Part shown: in pieces, positions 60,327 through 64,000 of the stretch | How positions within the stretch are numbered: position 1 is the stretch's first letter | Layout: each line of letters opens with the position of its first letter | From: CAMUQR01 sp963526735 | GTDB taxonomy: Bacteria > Patescibacteriota > Saccharimonadia > Saccharimonadales > Saccharimonadaceae | Assembly: GCA_963526735.1 (NCBI GenBank) | Contig: CAURNU010000004.1 | Span: 54,426-118,425, forward strand | Direction: 5' to 3' | DNA: 64,000 nt | Translations under genes and position numbers: made by a program | The notes under the pieces: model-generated | Databases searched by the model: none | What the model saw: the letters and a program-made list of their open reading frames with translations, nothing else | Told to the model about the DNA's origin: nothing

Positions 60327-60353
60327 ACCAGCGCCTTATTTTTTTAAATCACC

Positions 60354-60380
60354 AAAATACCGCCCAGAAGTGAGCGGTAT
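60354..60380 (-). terminator. Terminator of the RimB-fusion/rimK operon
   Basis: ATACCGC / GCGGTAT, 7-bp stem with a 10-nt loop, then TTTT on the minus strand, 17 nt after the rimK stop. Confidence 0.75.
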
Positions 60381-60396
60381 CAAGGTTTTTAAATAA

Positions 60397-61308
60397 TTAA
60401 GCGCCAATTTTGTCGCGTTTATTGCCACGCTTGGCGTTTTGTTCAACATATTCAATCATCTTGGCAGCGACATTGCGACCGGTGATTTTTTCAATACCAA
60501 ATCCTGGCGAAGCGTTTACCTCTAGCACCAGCGGACCGCGTTCCGAACGCATTAGGTCAACGCCTGCCACGCTTAATCCCATAATTTTGGCTGCTTTTAC
60601 TGCCATGCGCTTTTCTTCAGGAGTTAATTTGATGGCTGTACCCTGACCGCCTTTATGCAGATTTGAGCGAAAATCATCATCTAGACTCTTACGTTGCATA
60701 CTGGCTACCACGCGTGAACCAACTACAAAAGCACGAATGTCCGTACCAGCCGATTCTTTAATAAACTCCTGTAACAGAATGTTCGTACCATTGTCGTTCG
60801 TCAGATAAAAGGCCTGAAGTACTGATTTGGCGGCTTTTTTGGTCTCGGCCAAGACTACGCCGTTACCGTGTGTACCACGCGCTAATTTAATAATCACTGG
60901 CGTACCGCCCAACTGATCGAGCAAGTCATCAATATCGGCCGTGTTACGTGAGACCACCGTTTTTGGAATACCAACCCCAGCCTTCGCCAGCAACTGCATC
61001 GAGCGCAGTTTATCACGAGCTCGCGTAATCGCCAGCGAACGCGACAAGCTATATTCACCCTGCATTTCAAGCTGACGGACAATTGCCGTACCATAGCGTG
61101 TCATATGCGAAGCAATGCGTGGAATCACCGCATCAAACTTACCCATTGGCTCGCCGTCATAGTAAACCTGATTTTGCCCTGATTCAATTGAAATGTAGCA
61201 ATCTTTATAAGCAATTACTTCAACTTCATGTCCCCGCAACTGCGCTTCTTCGACTAAACGCATTGTCGAGTAGTTTTCTGGGCCATTTGATAAAATAGCG
61301 ATTTTCAT
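60397..61308 (-). CDS. rimK: RimK-family ATP-grasp glutamate ligase
   Basis: ATP-dependent ligase that adds glutamate to a protein or peptide; E. coli RimK extends the S6 C-terminus. 303 residues from ATG 61308 (AAAGGAG 7 nt upstream). FDAVIPRIASHMTRYGTAIVRQLE and RARDKLRSMQLLAKAGV, then ATP-grasp strands (VIIKLARGTHGNGV, LLQEFI, DIRAFVVG) and the metal site LVLEVNASPGFGIEKI. It shares one base with the stop of the upstream fusion gene (TGATG). Acceptor in this organism is unknown. Confidence 0.92.
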   Translation of the reverse strand: MKIAILSNGPENYSTMRLVEEAQLRGHEVEVIAYKDCYISIESGQNQVYYDGEPMGKFDAVIPRIASHMTRYGTAIVRQLEMQGEYSLSRSLAITRARDKLRSMQLLAKAGVGIPKTVVSRNTADIDDLLDQLGGTPVIIKLARGTHGNGVVLAETKKAAKSVLQAFYLTNDNGTNILLQEFIKESAGTDIRAFVVGSRVVASMQRKSLDDDFRSNLHKGGQGTAIKLTPEEKRMAVKAAKIMGLSVAGVDLMRSERGPLVLEVNASPGFGIEKITGRNVAAKMIEYVEQNAKRGNKRDKIGA

Positions 61309-62711
61309 CAAATTCTCCTTTCTTCTTCGTCATCAGGCAAACCCTGACCTTTATTAACATCAACTAACATGTTCGCTTCCCGCAAAAATCGGCGACCAAT
61401 TAGCACTGGATAACGCAAATGAGCCCGATTAGCTAGGGTTAAACGACATTTTTTCACAAAATCACCGACTTTAATATCCGCAAAAATCACAAACCGTGTT
61501 TCGCAACCGTTGGAGTTTTTAACTTCAGTCATTTCGAATTGTTCAGTAGTGAGTAGCTCGCCGGTATAGCCCGGTCGCTCTGGACGAAGCAATACAAATT
61601 CCAACACTTGTCGCCCATCACGTTCCACTAGCTTCGCCTGCGAGTGATCAATTGACGAACTATACGCCCCGGTGTCAATTTTTGCTGGCAGATTATTAAG
61701 CTGAAAATCAACCAAATCAATCCGCTCTGAACGACCAATAATACGTTGTAATTCACTAGTTTTGGCCATCGCCCGTTCTGTCACTGACGCGAGAAATTCA
61801 ACTAGTTTTTGCTGGTAATAAACTGCTGGCTCACCTCGCTCGCGGTTAAGCGTACCTGGCATAGCATTAACTTCGAACAACCGCCAACCTTGACTAGTCA
61901 AACCAAAATCGGCCGAATAAAATCGTTCAGCGCTAATCGTTGCTAATTTAGCATCAATTTGTGCAACTAGCTCTTTTAAATCCGCTGGAATTTCACTCAC
62001 ATCCACCAATCGCGTAAATCCGCCATAGCCAATATTTGACTTAAAACCATCTTGTGGTGGAGTGCGCAGTGTTGCGACAATCGCCTCACCATTCATCGTC
62101 ACCACCCGAAAATCATGCCGACCTTCAACGATGCCAGGAATACCCCCTTCAGTCTCAATAAACTCCTGAACCTGTAGCGGAAACGGTTTATTAAACTCAG
62201 TGTAATTAAAATCCTGCTTCAAACCAACAAACACGCCGAGACCAGAGTTGCCGGTCGGGGTCTTGACCACGGCCATTTCCCCTGGTAAATCCGCCACCGC
62301 CCGCTCCAGCTCCGCTTGATTATTTACGACTAAGCTACGGGGCTGAAATTGTTGCAATAAGTTATAAGATAAGTTTTTATCCGAACAAACTTGTCGAAAT
62401 TGCGCCGAGTTAATTTGTAAGGCGTCATCAGCCACGAATTGATCTTTAACCCAAACAATATTTGGCGTAATTGGACCACGTTTTTCAAACACCCATTGTC
62501 CATCACGTTTAACCTGCACCCAATGCTTCGCAAAACGCCCCTGGCCTAGATAGCTCGACTGTCCCATCAGAACCGCCACATAAATGCCTCGCTGTTCAAG
62601 CATTTCTAACAGTTCGTGATAAGCTTGTTGATAAAATGGCGCTTTAAACTTAAATTCTTCGGTATTGTTTCTTTCGCGAAAAAATCCTAAAATTGGTGTT
62701 CGTTTTTCCAT
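61308..62711 (-). CDS. ATP-grasp ligase fused to a RimB-like retropepsin (PF05618)
   Basis: 467 residues. Residues about 1-320 form an ATP-grasp enzyme: MAVVKTPTGNSGLGVFVGL, EGRHDFRVVTMNGE, DFGLTSQGWRLFEVNAMPGT. Residues about 325-460 are an aspartic-protease-like domain with LPAKIDTGAYSSSID (DTGA 346-349) and YPVLIGRRFLREANMLVD, as in RimB/ATP-dependent zinc protease proteins. In known RimABK systems RimB trims or modulates RimK modification. Here a ligase and a protease domain are covalently joined and co-expressed with RimK. Confidence 0.86.
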   Translation of the reverse strand: MEKRTPILGFFRERNNTEEFKFKAPFYQQAYHELLEMLEQRGIYVAVLMGQSSYLGQGRFAKHWVQVKRDGQWVFEKRGPITPNIVWVKDQFVADDALQINSAQFRQVCSDKNLSYNLLQQFQPRSLVVNNQAELERAVADLPGEMAVVKTPTGNSGLGVFVGLKQDFNYTEFNKPFPLQVQEFIETEGGIPGIVEGRHDFRVVTMNGEAIVATLRTPPQDGFKSNIGYGGFTRLVDVSEIPADLKELVAQIDAKLATISAERFYSADFGLTSQGWRLFEVNAMPGTLNRERGEPAVYYQQKLVEFLASVTERAMAKTSELQRIIGRSERIDLVDFQLNNLPAKIDTGAYSSSIDHSQAKLVERDGRQVLEFVLLRPERPGYTGELLTTEQFEMTEVKNSNGCETRFVIFADIKVGDFVKKCRLTLANRAHLRYPVLIGRRFLREANMLVDVNKGQGLPDDEEERRI

Positions 62712-62759
62712 AACCGCTCAATGCACCCTTTCAGCTAGAATTAATTAATATCGCTGTGG

Positions 62760-62788
62760 ATTATACAATTTTTTAGCTAAAAAGTCAA
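62760..62788 (-). promoter_or_regulatory. Promoter of the RimB-fusion/rimK operon
   Basis: TTGACT (62788-62783), 17-nt spacer, TATAAT (62765-62760). The -35 overlaps the dnaJ stop codon region. Confidence 0.7.
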
Positions 62789-63882
62789 CCGAAAAATCCC
62801 TTACGTTGAGCTTTTTTAAACTGTTCTAGTAATTCTTTTTGCTTTTTACTGAGACGTGTTGGGGTTTTAACGACAATGTTAACAATATGTGGACCGCGTC
62901 GATCAGAATTTGGGCTCGGCACACCATGGCCTGAGAGTTTAAAATCATCGCCCGATTGTGTACCAGCTGGTACTTTCATCTGAATTACACCGTCAACTGT
63001 TTCAACATCAATCACTGTGCCCAGCGCCGCATCAACCATATCAATTTCCTCACGCGATAAGATAATGTTGCCTTCGCGGGTGAATTTTTTATGTGATTTC
63101 ACGTTGATATGCACATATAAATCACCAAATTCACCACCAGCTACAGCCTCACCTCGACCACGTAAGCGAATAGTCGAGTCGTCACTGATACCGGCTGGGA
63201 TTTTAATTTTAATCACCTTGGAGGTGAGACGCGTACCCTTACCACCACAAACTGAGCAGTTTTTCTCGGGAACCTTGCCAGTACCGTGACAAGTCGGACA
63301 AGTCTGTGTTTGGTTGATTACGCCAAACAACGTGCGAATTGGTTGATTAATCTGGCCAGCACCCTTACAGGTTGGACAAGTCGAATGACCGTAGCCCGGC
63401 TCAGCGCCCGAACCTTTACAGTGGTCACAAGTGTCTTCGATTTCAATCTCGATTTTTTTCTCAACACCAAAGACCGCTTCAGTGAACTCTAAATCCAAAC
63501 GTACTTCAACATCACGACCACGTTTTTCGCGACTAGCTTCGCGTCCGCCACCGAAAAAACTCGAGAAAATATCACCAAAATCACCACCACCGAAGTCAAA
63601 ATGGACGTTTTGCCCACCAAATCCCGAAAATCCTTCAAACGGATTGCCTGAGAAACCACCACCATCATTGCCGACCCCAGCGTGACCGAATTGGTCATAG
63701 CGCTGACGTTTATCCTTGTCTTTTAAAACTTCGTAGGCCTCGTTAATTTCTTTGAATTTGGCTTCATCACCACCTTTATCAGGGTGATGTTTGACGGCCG
63801 CCTTACGAAAAGCCTTCTTAATTTCATCATCAGAAGCGTTTTTGTCAACGCCTAAAACTTCATAATAGTCTTGTTTTGCCAT
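62785..63882 (-). CDS. dnaJ: Chaperone protein DnaJ
   Basis: Co-chaperone of DnaK. 365 residues: J domain (2-68) with HHPDKGG, Gly/Phe-rich region (about 75-115), zinc-finger domain with four CxxCxGxG-type repeats ([32 protein letters not shown]), and the C-terminal substrate-binding domains. TGC-TAAAAT ends 6 nt before the ATG (leaderless) and a CIRCE element covers the -35, so HrcA should repress it. Confidence 0.98.
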   Translation of the reverse strand: MAKQDYYEVLGVDKNASDDEIKKAFRKAAVKHHPDKGGDEAKFKEINEAYEVLKDKDKRQRYDQFGHAGVGNDGGGFSGNPFEGFSGFGGQNVHFDFGGGDFGDIFSSFFGGGREASREKRGRDVEVRLDLEFTEAVFGVEKKIEIEIEDTCDHCKGSGAEPGYGHSTCPTCKGAGQINQPIRTLFGVINQTQTCPTCHGTGKVPEKNCSVCGGKGTRLTSKVIKIKIPAGISDDSTIRLRGRGEAVAGGEFGDLYVHINVKSHKKFTREGNIILSREEIDMVDAALGTVIDVETVDGVIQMKVPAGTQSGDDFKLSGHGVPSPNSDRRGPHIVNIVVKTPTRLSKKQKELLEQFKKAQRKGFFG

Positions 63883-63888
63883 AGTGTT

Positions 63889-63918
63889 ATTTTAGCACAA
63901 TTAGCACTTGAATAGCAA
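63889..63918 (-). promoter_or_regulatory. Leaderless dnaJ promoter
   Basis: TTGCTA (63918-63913), 18 nt, TAAAAT (63894-63889) preceded by TGC, 6 nt to the ATG at 63882. Confidence 0.7.
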
Positions 63919-63927
63919 GAGTGCTAA
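63901..63927 (-). promoter_or_regulatory. CIRCE operator (HrcA binding site)
   Basis: TTAGCACTT-N9-GAGTGCTAA, 8 of 9 bp matched between the arms and identical in form to the CIRCE consensus. It overlaps the -35 element of dnaJ. Confidence 0.93.
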
Positions 63928-63944
63928 TCGGAGATTTTTATACC

Positions 63945-64000
63945 CTAATTCCCCACTACTTCAAACTTCATGGTGGCTTGGTAGTTGCCGGATGGTTGGG
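63945..64000 (-). CDS. Possible C-terminus of a gene extending beyond the window
   Basis: On the minus strand the frame QPSGNYQATMKFEVVGN ends at TAG (63947-63945), 18 nt before the CIRCE element. The Thr/Val-alternating end resembles the last strand of an Ig-like extracellular domain. Only the last 17-18 codons are visible, so the identity is open. Confidence 0.4.
   Translation of the reverse strand, partial: QPSGNYQATMKFEVVGN

Overview
This window most resembles a streamlined, host-associated Gram-positive-type bacterium of the Candidate Phyla Radiation, probably Candidatus Saccharibacteria (TM7). The evidence is indirect. Genes are tightly packed, UGA is a normal stop, and peptidoglycan genes are of Gram-positive type (MurF, MurT/GatD, Ddl, DacA, with a decayed LtaS). 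There is a lone T4SS-type pilin, several family members are shortened (TsaB, ComEC, a DUF1846 protein), rimM is missing from the rpsP-trmD cluster, and many transcripts look leaderless. No rRNA gene is present to settle the taxonomy.

Layout. 1-4003: secE-nusG-rplK-rplA translation operon (minus strand), with rplK and rplA separated by a plus-strand secreted metalloprotease-like gene. 4046-10609: minus-strand run with a GT2 glycosyltransferase, an orphan histidine kinase, a YgjP-like protease, a P-loop kinase, TrxB and a membrane FKBP. 10716-15002: mscL, rarA, typA and an Erm/KsgA-type methyltransferase. 15054-18632: an accessory stretch with a membrane protein, a histidine phosphatase, a frameshifted DUF3644 gene, about 1 kb of gene-free DNA and tRNA-Gln. 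18653-23414: trmD, khpA, rpsP, rnc, nusB, rpmF with two Nudix/phosphoesterase genes. 23519-31461: two small plus-strand genes, leuS, a compact structured RNA, leaderless murF, a T4SS pilin, tRNA-Ser and rmuC. 31500-40394: cell wall block (LtaS pseudogene, murT-gatD, ddl, tRNA-Pro, dacA) and a PadR-controlled ABC transporter. 40434-48758: rny, tsaB/tsaE, comEC, tRNA-Lys, ruvA, ruvC, gpmA, bcp, tRNA-Pro. 48886-53921: ogt, a cysteine-repeat surface protein, yebC, slipin and an MBL hydrolase. 54009-60330: an operon headed by a T-box leader and ending in ileS. 60397-63927: an ATP-grasp/retropepsin fusion with RimK, then dnaJ under a CIRCE element.

Three observations stand out. First, a T-box leader with an unusually short specifier stem precedes five small non-synthetase genes, with ileS last. 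Between them lies a chimeric scar (57753-57875) in which the first 70 nt of an ileS copy run into a degenerate copy of the T-box 3' end; this records a duplication or cassette insertion that put accessory genes between the T-box and ileS. Second, at least 17 starts show a -10 box (often extended TGN) only 6-7 nt upstream of the ATG with no Shine-Dalgarno sequence, predicting widespread leaderless mRNAs. Third, a roughly 170-nt structured RNA with its own promoter and terminator sits at 28322-28490; its terminator hairpin contains the -35 element of leaderless murF.
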